Source: Thalassotalea sp. PP2-459 (lineage in GTDB: Bacteria > Pseudomonadota > Gammaproteobacteria > Enterobacterales > Alteromonadaceae). Taken from it: a stretch of 35,906 nucleotides of DNA. The translations under genes and the position numbers were made by a program. Position 1 is the stretch's first letter, and every line of letters starts with the position of its first letter. Shown here piece by piece: positions 27,762-35,906 of this stretch. The stretch spans positions 1 through 35,906 of the forward strand of contig NZ_MKQD01000081.1 in NCBI RefSeq assembly GCF_001913705.1. The letters are read 5' to 3'. A model generated the notes under the pieces. It was not told the origin of the DNA and ran no database searches. It saw nothing but the letters and a program-made list of their open reading frames with translations.

Positions 27762-27801
27762 AAACACAAATAAGCAACCATTTGGTTGCTTATTTGTGTT
27801 T
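27762..27801. promoter_or_regulatory. Perfect 19-base inverted repeat upstream of the SRPBCC-ArsR operon
   Basis: The half-site at 27762-27780 (ending AAGCAACCA) is matched perfectly by 27783-27801 (starting TGGTTGCTT), with only TT between. It ends 50 bases before the SRPBCC start, in a divergent promoter region, not behind a gene. SmtB/ArsR proteins bind inverted repeats with a 2-base centre, so an autoregulatory operator for the ArsR protein at 28293 is a reasonable inference. The T-rich right flank leaves a terminator or leader hairpin possible. Confidence 0.55.
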
Positions 27802-27851
27802 GATCTGTTTTACTTAAGACGAATCATTGTACAAGTGCTAAGGAAAAAATA

Positions 27852-28292
27852 ATGAAAAATACAATTAAACGTGAAATTATTGTTAATGCGACTCAAGAGA
27901 AAATTTATCACGCCATTGCAGAGCCAGAACAAGTAATAGCCTGGTTTCCGGATAAATTAACCGGTAATTACCGCGCTGGAGAACAAGCTATTTTTGATTT
28001 CTCTGAATGCGGTCAAAGTGCTCTCTATATTACGCAGGCTGATCCTTGTTCTTATTTTGCTTTTCGGTGGGTACCAGGAGAGAGTAATTTTGTCGGTGAT
28101 GTATTAAGTGTACCTAATACCTTGGTGGAATTTCATATTCAAGAGCAAGAAGATGGTGTATGCAAAGTGATACTCACTGAATCTGGCTTTGACGAGTTAC
28201 CTGTGGAACTTATTGAAAAATTTGTTAAACAAAACACAAAAGGATGGGAGCATATGATTGACAGATTAGTAAGCTACGTAGAAACTGCTTAA
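27852..28292 (+). CDS. SRPBCC/AHSA1-like (START-fold) protein
   Basis: 146 residues with the helix-grip START/Bet v1-like layout: an N-terminal strand IKREIIVNATQEKIYHAIAEPEQVIAWFPD, a central beta sheet (EQAIFDFSECGQSALYITQA; YFAFRWVPGE; TLVEFHIQEQEDGVCKVILTESGFDELP), and a C-terminal helix containing the typical GWEHMIDRLVSYVE. These proteins bind hydrophobic ligands; activity here is unknown. AAGGA precedes the ATG. The stop codon directly abuts the ATG of an ArsR regulator, a very common pairing in which the regulator controls the operon. Confidence 0.9.
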   Translation: MKNTIKREIIVNATQEKIYHAIAEPEQVIAWFPDKLTGNYRAGEQAIFDFSECGQSALYITQADPCSYFAFRWVPGESNFVGDVLSVPNTLVEFHIQEQEDGVCKVILTESGFDELPVELIEKFVKQNTKGWEHMIDRLVSYVETA

Positions 28293-28607
28293 ATGAATGA
28301 AGCAAATATTTATAAAGCGTTGGGTGACTCAACACGGCTAGAGATGATCAAGCGTCTTGCCAATGGTGAAAACTACACAATAGGTGAACTTTCAACAGAT
28401 CTTGGTATTACACGGCAAGGGGCTAGAAAACAACTTCAAGTGCTGGTATCAGCCCACCTTGTTAGGCTTACACCGCAAGGACGTGAAACACAAGTGAACT
28501 TAGAATTGTCAACTTTAACAACCGCTAAGCAGTTTATTGCAACAATAGAGCAGCAGTGGGATCAACGCTTAGCTGCATTAAAAAACTTTGCAGAGAGTAA
28601 ATCTTAA
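28293..28607 (+). CDS. ArsR family transcriptional regulator
   Basis: 104-residue winged-helix DNA-binding protein: NIYKALGDSTRLEMIKRLANG, then YTIGELSTDLGITRQGARKQLQVLVSAHLVRL as helix-turn-helix, then a wing (PQGRETQVNLE) and a C-terminal dimer helix. It contains no cysteine, so it lacks the ELCVC metal-binding motif of ArsR/SmtB and is unlikely to sense metals thiol-dependently. The start follows the SRPBCC stop with no spacer, so translation is coupled. It probably represses its own operon through the inverted repeat at 27762-27801. Confidence 0.93.
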   Translation: MNEANIYKALGDSTRLEMIKRLANGENYTIGELSTDLGITRQGARKQLQVLVSAHLVRLTPQGRETQVNLELSTLTTAKQFIATIEQQWDQRLAALKNFAESKS

Positions 28608-28668
28608 CATTAGCTGTGTTTGGCAATACAATTTATGCTTTAAACTTGAGTTTGGTCGTAACGCTATA

Positions 28669-29370
28669 ATGAAACAGAGTCGTAAAAAGGTTGTACTGCT
28701 TAGTGGTGCCGGTATGAGTGCAGAAAGTGGCATTAATACCTTTCGTGATGCGGATGGTTTATGGGAAGGCCACGATGCTATGTCTGTTGCCAGTATTGAA
28801 GGCTGGAATCAAAACCAATCATTAGTGCTTGATTTCTATAACCAAAGGCGTAAGCAACTAAAAGAAGTATTGCCTAATGATGGGCATATAGCACTTGCTA
28901 AAGCACAGCAGGCGGCTGATATTTCCATTATTACGCAAAATGTAGATGACCTTCACGAGAGAGCTGGCAGTGAGCATGTTATACATTTGCATGGTGAGTT
29001 AAAAAAAGCCCAAAGTACTTTGTATCCTGAGTATATATGCTCATGGGTGGATGATATTAAACTTGGCGATGCTTGTCCTCAAGGTGCTCAATTACGGCCT
29101 TTTATTGTATGGTTTGGCGAAGATGTTCCGATGTTGAATCAAGCGATTTCTCAGGTTGCTGCTGCTGATATCGTGATTGTTGTGGGTACTTCGATGCAAG
29201 TATACCCAGCAGCAAATTTAGTGAGCTTTGCCCCCGAGAAAGCTGAGATTTTCTACCTTGATCCTAAACCACAACTTAATAATGCTTTAAAAGCGCGAGA
29301 AAATCTTACCGTTATTGAGCAAACAGCGGCCGTAGGTTTACCAACATTATTAGCGACCATATTGCAATAA
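28669..29370 (+). CDS. Sir2 family NAD-dependent deacylase lacking the usual zinc cysteines
   Basis: 233 residues. NAD-binding GAGMSAESGI is at 13-22 with FRDADGLW following, TQNVDDLHERAGS at 89-101, and the catalytic His is H108 in HLHGEL. Y57 and R60 (FYNQRR) match the YxxR pair that gives CobB/SIRT5-type sirtuins desuccinylase activity. C-terminal GTSMQVYPAANLV completes the Rossmann fold. The zinc module is degenerate: only C124 and C136 are present where four Cys are usual. ATG 28669 is chosen because the sirtuin core starts there; a longer frame from 28588 would overlap the ArsR gene. It is probably cotranscribed with, or downstream of, SRPBCC-ArsR. Confidence 0.9.
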   Translation: MKQSRKKVVLLSGAGMSAESGINTFRDADGLWEGHDAMSVASIEGWNQNQSLVLDFYNQRRKQLKEVLPNDGHIALAKAQQAADISIITQNVDDLHERAGSEHVIHLHGELKKAQSTLYPEYICSWVDDIKLGDACPQGAQLRPFIVWFGEDVPMLNQAISQVAAADIVIVVGTSMQVYPAANLVSFAPEKAEIFYLDPKPQLNNALKARENLTVIEQTAAVGLPTLLATILQ

Positions 29371-29462
29371 CAAAAAGGGAGCTAATCGGCTCAAGTTTGT
29401 TGTTTATGGGCGTAGCTGATAGAATGCGCGCCTTTAAAATCAAACCAAAGGTTTTGCTATAG

Positions 29463-29846
29463 ATGTTTATTTTACGATGGGTTATTGGCCGTATTATTTT
29501 ATTTTTTGACTTTGTTTTTTCTCCGCGTTCGCCAAAGCTTACTTCGGCACAAAAGGCTGATATTGCACAGGCAACTGAAAATATGAGCCTTTATCAATTA
29601 CCTGCTTGCCCATTTTGCGTTAAAGTTCGCCGTGCGATGAAACGTAACGGCATTGCCTTACCGCTACAGAATATAAATAAATCAGACGAAGCAAATCAAG
29701 CATTAATTGAACAAGGCGGTAAGCGTAAAGTACCTTGTTTACGGATTGAGCATGACAATAATTCGGTTGAATGGTTGTATGAATCAAATGATATCATTAA
29801 TTACTTAACTAACCGTGTAAATAGCTCAGTTGTTAACGCTGAATAA
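29463..29846 (+). CDS. Membrane-anchored glutaredoxin-like protein
   Basis: 127 residues. A hydrophobic N-terminal helix (FILRWVIGRIILFFDFVF) anchors a cytoplasm-facing thioredoxin-fold domain. The redox motif is CPFC in LYQLPACPFCVKVRRAMKRNG near residues 50-53, followed by GGKRKVPCLRI, whose VP is the conserved cis-Pro, and the GST N-terminal-like ending WLYESNDIINYL. It likely uses glutathione for thiol exchange near the membrane; the partner is unknown. The ribosome-binding site is weak (AAGG, about 11 bases upstream). Its 3' end overlaps the convergent acetyltransferase gene by 14 bases. Confidence 0.9.
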   Translation: MFILRWVIGRIILFFDFVFSPRSPKLTSAQKADIAQATENMSLYQLPACPFCVKVRRAMKRNGIALPLQNINKSDEANQALIEQGGKRKVPCLRIEHDNNSVEWLYESNDIINYLTNRVNSSVVNAE

Positions 29847-30294
29847 ACACCTGTAATAATGGTTGTTTTTGTTGGTAAATACGAAAGCGTGTTATCAACA
29901 GTTGATTAAGATGTTGCTCGATTTGTTGATTTAGCAGCATCGAAAACCCGGCCCTTCGATATAGATCCTTTAAGGACCTACTTGCAAAACACACGACAGT
30001 GTCGTGATTATGTACACAATGTTTAATAAGGTTCTTTGCTAGACCTTTGTTTCTGTGCTCAGTTGAAACAACCAATCCATGCAGCAAAGCTTGCTGATTC
30101 TGTTGAACGAGTTGAGAAACAATGACCGCAGCAATAATCTCACTGTGCTTATTTTTAATGGTATAACACGTATCATATCCCATTAAACTCGCCGAATAAC
30201 CTTGGGCTTTATAAAACCTATATAGCATTTTTTTATCGGTTTTATCTAGTTTGTGGATCATGCTGTTAGTTGCTAAATTAGCAGTTGTTTTCAT
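29833..30294 (-). CDS. GNAT family N-acetyltransferase
   Basis: 153 residues. The acetyl-CoA-binding region is LLHGLVVSTEHRNKGLAKNLIKHC (motif A with HRNKGLAKNL), preceded by strands IKNKHSEIIAAVIVSQL and followed by VVCFASRSLKDLYRRAGFSML, typical of motif B. The substrate is unknown. ATG 30294 lacks a clear ribosome-binding site; an internal ATG at 30261 is possible. The C-terminus is encoded across the 14-base convergent overlap with the glutaredoxin gene. It lies downstream of metG on the same strand but beyond the metG terminator. Confidence 0.85.
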   Translation of the reverse strand: MKTTANLATNSMIHKLDKTDKKMLYRFYKAQGYSASLMGYDTCYTIKNKHSEIIAAVIVSQLVQQNQQALLHGLVVSTEHRNKGLAKNLIKHCVHNHDTVVCFASRSLKDLYRRAGFSMLLNQQIEQHLNQLLITRFRIYQQKQPLLQVFIQR

Positions 30295-30331
30295 ATAGGG
30301 TTAAATTGTTTACTTGTAAACGATATTAACG

Positions 30332-30354
30332 AAAAAGGCGCTCGATGAGCGCCT
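30332..30354 (-). terminator. metG terminator
   Basis: Read leftward: AGGCGCTC, loop ATC, GAGCGCCT, then TTTTTC. An 8-base GC-rich perfect stem with a T-run 38 bases after the metG stop. Confidence 0.9.
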
Positions 30355-30392
30355 AGTGTTTCTTCATGTATGTTAGCTCAACGAAGGTAAGC

Positions 30393-32429
30393 TTACTTAA
30401 CACGCATGCCAGGTTGAGCACCATCTTCTGGGTTTAATATCCACAGGTCCTTACCCCCTGGGCCAGCAGCTAAGACCATGCCTTCTGACATGCCAAAACG
30501 CATTTTACGCGGTGCTAAATTAGCGACCATAACGGTAAGCTTACCCTCTAAATCTTCAGGTTGATATGCTGATTTTATACCAGCAAAGACTTGGCGGGTT
30601 TCGTTGCCATCATTATCGAGCGCTAATTCTAAACGTAAGAGTTTATCAGCTTTTTCAACGTGCTCAGCTTTCACTATTCTTGCAATACGTAAGTCAATTT
30701 TTGCAAAGTCATCAAACTGTATCTCGGGTGAAAGAGGATCGTCAGCAATTGGACCAGTAACAACAGGTTTTGTTTCAGTTAGGTTTTCTTTTGATGCGGC
30801 TACCATTGCTTCTACTTTATCCATATCAACTCTTTGTAATAAGGCTTTGAACTTATTGATCTTATGGTTGGTTAACAATGACTGATGCCCATGCCATAAG
30901 AGTTCATCATTTAAAAATGCTTCAGTGCTTTCTGCAAGCTTTGGTAACACTGGTTTTAAATAAATCATCAGTGTTCGGAATAGGTTGATGCCTAGAGAAC
31001 AAACATCGTGTACTGCTTGTTGTTTGCTTTCATCTTTTATCAACACCCACGGTTCTTTTACCGCGATATATTCGTTAACTTTATCAGCCAATGCCATGAT
31101 TTCACGCATTGCTTTAGCAAACTCTCTGTTTTCGTAAAGCTCTGCCAGTCTATCACCTGCTGAGGTTACTTCATCTGCTAACGCTTGATCGTCAACATTT
31201 GCTGATAACATACCATCAAAACGTTTGGTGATAAAACTTGCACAGCGTGATGCAATGTTGACAACTTTACCAACAAGATCTGAATTTACCCGTTGTGCAA
31301 AGTCTTCTAAATTAAGATCTAAATCGTCAATACGGTTGGTTAATTTAGCGGCATAGTAATAGCGTAAATACTCTGGATTTAAATGTTCTAAAAACGTACG
31401 GCCTTTAATAAACGTACCCTTTGATTTAGACATTTTTGCGCCATTAACCGTGACAAAACCATGAGCAAAAACAGAAGTGGGTTTACGGTAACCGGAACCT
31501 TCAAGCATTGCTGGCCAAAATAAACTGTGGAAATAGATAATGTCTTTACCAATAAAGTGATAAAGCTCAGCTTCTGAATCTTCTCGCCAGTATGCGTTAA
31601 AATCGATGTTTTCTTTATCACATAAATTCTTAAAGCTACCCATATAACCGATAGGTGCGTCTAACCATACATAAAAGAATTTTCCTGGGGCATTTGGAAT
31701 TTCAAAGCCAAAATAGGGGGAATCACGACTGATATCCCATTGCTGTAAACCTTGCTCAAACCATTCGTTGAGTTTGTTCGCCATTTCTTCTTGTAAAGAG
31801 CCGCCAGTTGTCCAATCTTTTAGCATTTTTTCAAACGCAGGCAAGTCAAAGAAAAAATGTTCTGAGTCTTTTAAAATCGGGGTTGCACCAGACACAACAG
31901 AACGTGGGTTAATTACCTCAGTAGGTGAGTAAGTAGCGCCGCAACTATCACAACTATCGCCATTTTCATCTTCACTTTTACAGGTAGGGCAGGTGCCTTT
32001 AACGAAACGATCAGGTAAAAACATGCCTTTTTCAGGATCATACAACTGTGAAATCGTGCGTGATTTAATATAACCGCTTTCATTTAGCTTATTATAAATC
32101 TCACTGGCAAACGCTCGATTTTCGTCGCTATGCGTTGAGTGGTAGTTATCAAAACTGATCATGAAATCACTAAAATCAGCCATATGCTCTTCACGGACAC
32201 CCGCGATCATTTCTTCAGGGCTAACGCCAAGTTCCTGTGATTTTAACATTATTGGCGTACCGTGAGCATCATCAGCACATACGAAATATGTTTCGTGACC
32301 ACGCATTCGTTGGAAACGAACCCAGATATCGGTTTGAATATGTTCTAATAAGTGTCCTAAATGGATTGAACCATTCGCGTACGGTAAAGCACAAGTAACA
32401 AGAATTTTGCGTTTATTTGGTGATTGCAT
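30393..32429 (-). CDS. metG: Methionyl-tRNA synthetase
   Basis: 678 residues; charges tRNA-Met with methionine for initiation and elongation. Class I signatures are HLGH in [14 protein letters not shown] near residues 14-28 and KMSKS in [11 protein letters not shown] near 333. The zinc-binding insert has two CxxC pairs ([18 protein letters not shown] near 145-162). The C-terminal EMAP/Trbp111-like tRNA-binding domain ([20 protein letters not shown] onward) mediates dimerisation and matches the long E. coli type. It is monocistronic and divergent from apbC, an arrangement shared with E. coli. Confidence 0.99.
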   Translation of the reverse strand: MQSPNKRKILVTCALPYANGSIHLGHLLEHIQTDIWVRFQRMRGHETYFVCADDAHGTPIMLKSQELGVSPEEMIAGVREEHMADFSDFMISFDNYHSTHSDENRAFASEIYNKLNESGYIKSRTISQLYDPEKGMFLPDRFVKGTCPTCKSEDENGDSCDSCGATYSPTEVINPRSVVSGATPILKDSEHFFFDLPAFEKMLKDWTTGGSLQEEMANKLNEWFEQGLQQWDISRDSPYFGFEIPNAPGKFFYVWLDAPIGYMGSFKNLCDKENIDFNAYWREDSEAELYHFIGKDIIYFHSLFWPAMLEGSGYRKPTSVFAHGFVTVNGAKMSKSKGTFIKGRTFLEHLNPEYLRYYYAAKLTNRIDDLDLNLEDFAQRVNSDLVGKVVNIASRCASFITKRFDGMLSANVDDQALADEVTSAGDRLAELYENREFAKAMREIMALADKVNEYIAVKEPWVLIKDESKQQAVHDVCSLGINLFRTLMIYLKPVLPKLAESTEAFLNDELLWHGHQSLLTNHKINKFKALLQRVDMDKVEAMVAASKENLTETKPVVTGPIADDPLSPEIQFDDFAKIDLRIARIVKAEHVEKADKLLRLELALDNDGNETRQVFAGIKSAYQPEDLEGKLTVMVANLAPRKMRFGMSEGMVLAAGPGGKDLWILNPEDGAQPGMRVK

Positions 32430-32585
32430 ATAGATTTCTAACTGAATTTAATTGTGACTAAAATTAGGTGGTAATTAAGGAAGGAATGGTACAGAATTTA
32501 ATTGAATTTATCATTAACTAATATCGACAAATCTTGTATTTGTGAGATTTTCTTTCTTAAAACATAACAAAACGATAGTCTGATC

Positions 32586-33683
32586 ATGTTTTCATCTTTA
32601 TTTGGTTCGTCTGTACCTACTGAAACACGCGATAAAATCACTGAGTTTTTCAATCAATACCAAGAAGGTATATTCCCCGACGGCATTGCTAAATGTTGTA
32701 AAATCACAGAAATAGTCAAGGTTAAAAAAGACATAGTTGTTTCTATTGAAGTACCTTTTGCTTGTGATAGTGCGTTAGATTGTTTCGCATCTGCTTTACT
32801 TGAACAAACGCATATTTCAATTTTGGTGAATAGCCAATTAAAAGTGCAAATGATAAAACGCCATAACATTCAAGGTATCAAAAATATTATTGCTATTGCT
32901 TCGGGTAAAGGAGGTGTAGGTAAGTCTACTACTACAGTCAATTTAGCCTACGCTTTAGCCGCAGAAGGTGCGTCAGTCGGTATACTTGATGCAGATATTT
33001 ATGGCCCATCAATACCGAAAATGTTGGGTTTAGAAGGGCAACCTGTCACTTCTCCAGATGGAAAAAAAATGTTACCACTAGAAACAAATGATATTGCCGC
33101 AATGTCGATAGGTTTTCTGGTTGAAGAAAAAGATGCCACCGTATGGCGAGGCCCAATGGCAAGCAGGGCGTTTAATCAGTTGTTGAATGAAACTGCTTGG
33201 CAAGATATTGACTATTTATTGATTGATATGCCACCGGGTACGGGGGATATTCAATTAACCCTTGCCCAACAAGTACCTGTAGCCGCATCAATTATTATTA
33301 CAACACCACAAGATATTGCCTTAGCAGACGCTGTGAAGGGGATTGAAATGTTCAAAAAAGTGGATGTACCTGTACTTGGTATTATTGAGAATATGAGTTA
33401 CCACATTTGCCAACACTGCGGTGAAAAATCACAACTATTTGGCCATGGTGGCGGTACAATACTTAGCGATGAATTTTCCACACCCTTATTGGGACAGTTA
33501 CCGTTAAATATCGATATTTGCCAATATGCAGATAATGGGAAATCACCATTAATTGAAAATAGCACTAGTGATATTGCGCAACAATACCGTAGAATAGCGG
33601 GCAACATTGCTGCTGAGCTTTACAAACAAAAATCAGAACAAAGTCCTGACAGCACCGAGTTATTTGTTAAACAAGTAGAATAG
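32586..33683 (+). CDS. apbC: Iron-sulfur cluster carrier protein ApbC/Mrp
   Basis: 365-residue P-loop ATPase that carries and transfers Fe-S clusters to apo-proteins. An N-terminal MIP18/DUF59-like region (about 10-90) precedes the deviant Walker A SGKGGVGKSTTTVNLAYALA near residue 105. DADIYGPSIPKMLGL, the switch region IDMPPGTGDIQLTLAQ and the cluster-binding CxxC in YHICQHCGEKSQLFG near residue 280 follow. Length matches the E. coli protein. Divergent from metG with a 156-base gap; dcd follows 123 bases downstream on the same strand. Confidence 0.98.
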   Translation: MFSSLFGSSVPTETRDKITEFFNQYQEGIFPDGIAKCCKITEIVKVKKDIVVSIEVPFACDSALDCFASALLEQTHISILVNSQLKVQMIKRHNIQGIKNIIAIASGKGGVGKSTTTVNLAYALAAEGASVGILDADIYGPSIPKMLGLEGQPVTSPDGKKMLPLETNDIAAMSIGFLVEEKDATVWRGPMASRAFNQLLNETAWQDIDYLLIDMPPGTGDIQLTLAQQVPVAASIIITTPQDIALADAVKGIEMFKKVDVPVLGIIENMSYHICQHCGEKSQLFGHGGGTILSDEFSTPLLGQLPLNIDICQYADNGKSPLIENSTSDIAQQYRRIAGNIAAELYKQKSEQSPDSTELFVKQVE

Positions 33684-33806
33684 TTTTTACCTCGTTTTGT
33701 TTAATTCGTCATGGTTCAGACTGTTTGCCTTTTTAACGGTAAATCATCAAAAAGTCGTTAGAAATAACATCATTGCAATTATTGAAAAAATAAGAAAGAT
33801 AGCCCT

Positions 33807-34403
33807 ATGAGATTGTGCGATAAAGATATTCAAGAATTACTAAAACAAGAAAGCATTATAATTTCTCCAATGCCAGATGAAAGTATGATATCAGGGGTGA
33901 GTGTTGATATTCGTTTAGGCAATGAGTTTCGTGTTTTTCAAGACCATACTGCCCCTTATATAGATTTAAGCGGACAGAAAGAATCGGTGCAAAAAGCAAT
34001 GAATTCAGTGATGAGTGATGAAATTGTTATTCCTGATGGTGAAGCATTCTTTTTACACCCTGGTGAACTAGCATTAGCCGTAACGTATGAGTCGGTAACA
34101 TTACCTGATAATATAGTCGGCTGGCTCGATGGCCGTTCTTCGTTAGCGCGCTTAGGTTTAATGGTACATGTTACGGCACATCGCATTGATCCAGGTTGGT
34201 CAGGGCAAATTGTTTTAGAATTTTACAATAGTGGTAAGTTACCGCTTGCGTTGCGGCCTAAAATGAAAATAGCCGCACTTAATTTTGAAACCATGTCAGG
34301 TGCTGCACTTCGTCCCTACAATAAGCGTAATGATGCCAAATATAAGGGGCAAATGGGAGCTGTAGCTAGTAGGATCAGTGAAGACGATAACTCAGCTAAA
34401 TAA
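33807..34403 (+). CDS. dcd: dCTP deaminase
   Basis: 198 residues; converts dCTP to dUTP, feeding dTMP synthesis, as a homotrimer. The sequence follows the enterobacterial enzyme closely: [28 protein letters not shown], and the active-site segment [22 protein letters not shown], then [20 protein letters not shown] with its catalytic Glu. The C-terminal lid [20 protein letters not shown] is present. The stop codon lies in an 8-base hairpin (34389-34413) that also covers the stop of the convergent YvcK-like gene. Confidence 0.99.
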   Translation: MRLCDKDIQELLKQESIIISPMPDESMISGVSVDIRLGNEFRVFQDHTAPYIDLSGQKESVQKAMNSVMSDEIVIPDGEAFFLHPGELALAVTYESVTLPDNIVGWLDGRSSLARLGLMVHVTAHRIDPGWSGQIVLEFYNSGKLPLALRPKMKIAALNFETMSGAALRPYNKRNDAKYKGQMGAVASRISEDDNSAK

Positions 34404-34413
34404 TCGCTGAGTT
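34389..34413. terminator. Hairpin spanning both stop codons of dcd and the YvcK-like gene
   Basis: AACTCAGC at 34389-34396 and GCTGAGTT at 34406-34413 form a perfect 8-base stem with a 9-base loop. No T-run follows on either side, so termination efficiency is uncertain, but it is the only structure between the convergent genes. Confidence 0.45.
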
Positions 34414-35326
34414 AAGAATTTACCACTTGTGTCAGCGTTGTTTCGCCTGATATATCAATGCACTGTTGCAGCGCGTTAAGTAATTTATCTTTATCATGGT
34501 AATGAGCCACAGTTGTTGAAGCTAATTGGCAATTAACTACTGGCAGTAAAGAGGAAGTAACGCCATCAGGCGCAATAACGCTATCAACCGGCATACAACC
34601 GATGTTATCGGCTAACCAATCTAGTTTTTCATCGAGTGTTACTTTTCCCGCAGGGCTTGCTTCTGCCACAATATTTTCAACAAAAACACAGTGCGCTTTA
34701 CTTTTGTTGATTGCGTTAACGATATCACGCACCAATAACGGCGGAACCACGCTTGTTAAAAAGCTGCCAGGGCCTAAAATAATTAAATCTGCGTCTTCAA
34801 GTGCTTTTCTTGCACTACTTAATGTTTTAACCAGAGGAGCCAACATAAGGCTTTTTGGCATGACTGGCATATCATCAACCGAAAGTTCACCAACACGACA
34901 TCGGCCTTCAGGATAAAATGCCATTAAATCAGTAGGCGTTTCAGACATAGGCAAAACAGGGGTTTTTACTCTTAACAAGCGTCTTACGAGTTTAATAGAG
35001 TCTAATGGTCTAGATTGAATTTGACCCAGACCAAACAAGATCAAGTTACCTAAATTATGGCCACCGAGCTCGTCTTGGCCATCAAAGCGAAAGTTAAACA
35101 GTTGGCTGCCAATAGAATCTTCATCGACCAACTGTGTTAAGCAATTACGTAGATCTCCCCACGCTATCGAACTGCTGCGTTTACGTAATCTACCAGTAGA
35201 GCCGCCATTATCTGTTGTTGTGACAATACCAGTAAGATTTTTCTCTAGAAAAGATAAACAAGAGAGCACACGACCAAGACCGTGACCACCTCCAATCGCA
35301 ACAACTTTAGCATTTTTTAGTAGCAT
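34412..35326 (-). CDS. yvcK: YvcK/YbhK (CofD-like) gluconeogenesis factor
   Basis: 304 residues of the YvcK/CofD-like family (E. coli YbhK is of similar size). Members bind UDP-sugars and, in Gram-positives, affect carbon metabolism and cell-wall homeostasis; the role in Gammaproteobacteria is poorly defined. Conserved elements: VVAIGGGHGLGRVLSCL at the N-terminus, VTTTDNGGSTGRLRK, AWGDLRNCLTQL, GGHNLGNLILFGLGQIQ and LIILGPGSFLTSVVPPLLV. No signal peptide; cytoplasmic. It overlaps no gene and is convergent with dcd, nine bases stop to stop. Confidence 0.94.
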   Translation of the reverse strand: MLLKNAKVVAIGGGHGLGRVLSCLSFLEKNLTGIVTTTDNGGSTGRLRKRSSSIAWGDLRNCLTQLVDEDSIGSQLFNFRFDGQDELGGHNLGNLILFGLGQIQSRPLDSIKLVRRLLRVKTPVLPMSETPTDLMAFYPEGRCRVGELSVDDMPVMPKSLMLAPLVKTLSSARKALEDADLIILGPGSFLTSVVPPLLVRDIVNAINKSKAHCVFVENIVAEASPAGKVTLDEKLDWLADNIGCMPVDSVIAPDGVTSSLLPVVNCQLASTTVAHYHDKDKLLNALQQCIDISGETTLTQVVNS

Positions 35327-35559
35327 GAAAGATTCTAATATTTTACCTGAGCCCCTACCATAGCTATTTTTCCGAGAAAAATAAAGTCAGCTGCTTTGTA
35401 GACAGACATTTATTTTAGCTTTGAGGTTAATAAAGTATTTATTCATTATGAAAATATCGTCATTAAACTGTTGAATATATAAAAAATAGTCAAGTTGATG
35501 CTTATCTAGCCACTTAAACGCAAATCAGTAAAAAAATAGCGTAAACACTAAATTAAAGG
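35327..35559. other. AT-rich intergenic region upstream of the YvcK-like gene
   Basis: This stretch separates the divergent YvcK-like gene and the tRNA-Ala/Glu operon. I see no coding frame or strong hairpin. A promoter for the leftward gene must lie here, but no box pair is convincing. Confidence 0.5.
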
Positions 35560-35588
35560 TTGACAGTTAATAGGGGGCTGCCTAAAAT
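35560..35588 (+). promoter_or_regulatory. Sigma-70 promoter of the tRNA-Ala/tRNA-Glu operon
   Basis: TTGACA at 35560-35565, 17-base spacer, TAAAAT at 35583-35588, then a GC-rich discriminator (GCGCCTCGC). Near-consensus boxes and GC-rich discriminator mirror the tRNA-Asn promoter at the other end of the window and suggest growth-rate/ppGpp control. Confidence 0.88.
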
Positions 35589-35599
35589 GCGCCTCGCTT

Positions 35600-35625
35600 T
35601 CAACGAGTAGAACTCTACACGTTGA
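35600..35625 (+). other. Leader hairpin of the tRNA-Ala/Glu precursor
   Basis: TCAACG-A-GTAG pairs with CTAC-A-CGTTGA (10 pairs, one A-A mismatch) around a 4-base loop, between the promoter and tRNA-Ala. It is probably a structured 5' leader removed during tRNA maturation; an antitermination role cannot be excluded. Confidence 0.45.
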
Positions 35626-35667
35626 TGTCTATAATATAAGCACTAGGCCGTTTATATTCTAGCTAGC

Positions 35668-35743
35668 GGGGCTATAGCTCAGCTGGGAGAGCGCTTCGCT
35701 GGCAGCGAAGAGGTCTGCGGTTCGATCCCGCATAGCTCCACCA
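35668..35743 (+). tRNA. tRNA-Ala (anticodon GGC)
   Basis: Cloverleaf with acceptor stem GGGGCTA/TAGCTCC, containing the G3-U70 wobble that marks alanine tRNAs. The D-arm is GCTC...GAGC, the anticodon loop CTGGCAG reads GGC, the T-loop is TTCGATC, and ACCA is encoded. It is close to the E. coli tRNA-Ala(GGC) sequence. Confidence 0.98.
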
Positions 35744-35812
35744 AAATTTAAGTGTTAGGTAACTTGTTACCTGGCGCTGAAAAAGAAAAGTAAAGCTTTT
35801 CAATAATTCAGC

Positions 35813-35888
35813 GTCCCTATCGTCTAGAGGCCTAGGACACCGCCCTTTCACGGCGGTAACAGGGGTTCGAATCCCCTTAGGGATGCCA
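35813..35888 (+). tRNA. tRNA-Glu (anticodon TTC)
   Basis: Cloverleaf with acceptor stem GTCCCTA/TAGGGAT (first pair G-U), D-arm typical of tRNA-Glu (TCTAGAGGCCTAGGACA), anticodon loop CTTTCAC reading TTC, T-loop TTCGAAT and encoded GCCA. It lies 69 bases after tRNA-Ala; the spacer holds a GGTAAC/GTTACC hairpin (35758-35771), and both genes likely share the promoter at 35560. Confidence 0.98.
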
Positions 35889-35906
35889 CATTTAACTATG
35901 ACTGTA

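Noticed and set aside
28588-28668. Longer N-terminus for the sirtuin
   Set aside because: It would overlap the ArsR gene and add 27 residues with no sirtuin similarity; the core begins at ATG 28669.

Overview
This window looks like a chromosomal segment of a low-GC marine gammaproteobacterium. Gene order and protein style (trxB-aat-bpt-infA, metG divergent from apbC, dcd, MoxR-DUF58-TgpA, many Asn/Lys/Ile-rich proteins) point to Alteromonadales, perhaps a Colwellia/Thalassotalea relative. That placement is inference from content; no phylogeny was run. Most of the window is housekeeping DNA. I see no insertion sequence, prophage, CRISPR array or integrase.

Left part (1-4.5 kb): two identical tRNA-Asn genes are read leftward from a near-consensus promoter with a GC-rich discriminator and end in a hairpin terminator. 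A 560-base AT-rich gap with DnaA-box-like sites follows. Then come a MATE transporter and uvrB, joined by an ATGA overlap. A small unknown protein lies convergent to uvrB behind a terminator-like hairpin.

Signalling module (4.6-8.4 kb): this is the most interesting part. A membrane histidine kinase and an NtrC-type sigma-54 activator form a leftward operon. A secreted protein of unknown function is read divergently. The gap between them holds a sigma-54 (-24/-12) promoter with correct spacing reading toward the secreted protein, a weaker mirror-image site reading toward the kinase, and between them two GATATCAGGAA repeats 22 bases apart that look like an activator enhancer. Together they suggest a self-contained, possibly autoregulated envelope-sensing circuit.

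Middle (8.4-19.7 kb): glutathione peroxidase, a beta-hydroxyacid dehydrogenase, a secreted NTF2-like protein, the decayed C-terminal tail of a PEP-CTERM protein, a large lipoprotein with two capped leucine-rich-repeat blocks, exonuclease I, a chemotaxis receptor, a secreted discoidin-domain protein, an acetyltransferase, and an AstE/aspartoacylase-family protein whose predicted zinc-ligand Glu is Gly.

Right part (20-35.9 kb): a MoxR-DUF58-transglutaminase operon, then a leftward trxB-aat-bpt-infA run that includes both N-end-rule aminoacyl transferases. Next are a P-loop NTPase, an SRPBCC-ArsR pair behind a perfect 19-base inverted repeat, a sirtuin lacking the usual four zinc cysteines, a membrane-anchored glutaredoxin, an acetyltransferase, metG, apbC, dcd and a YvcK/CofD-like protein. 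A tRNA-Ala/tRNA-Glu operon with a strong promoter closes the window.
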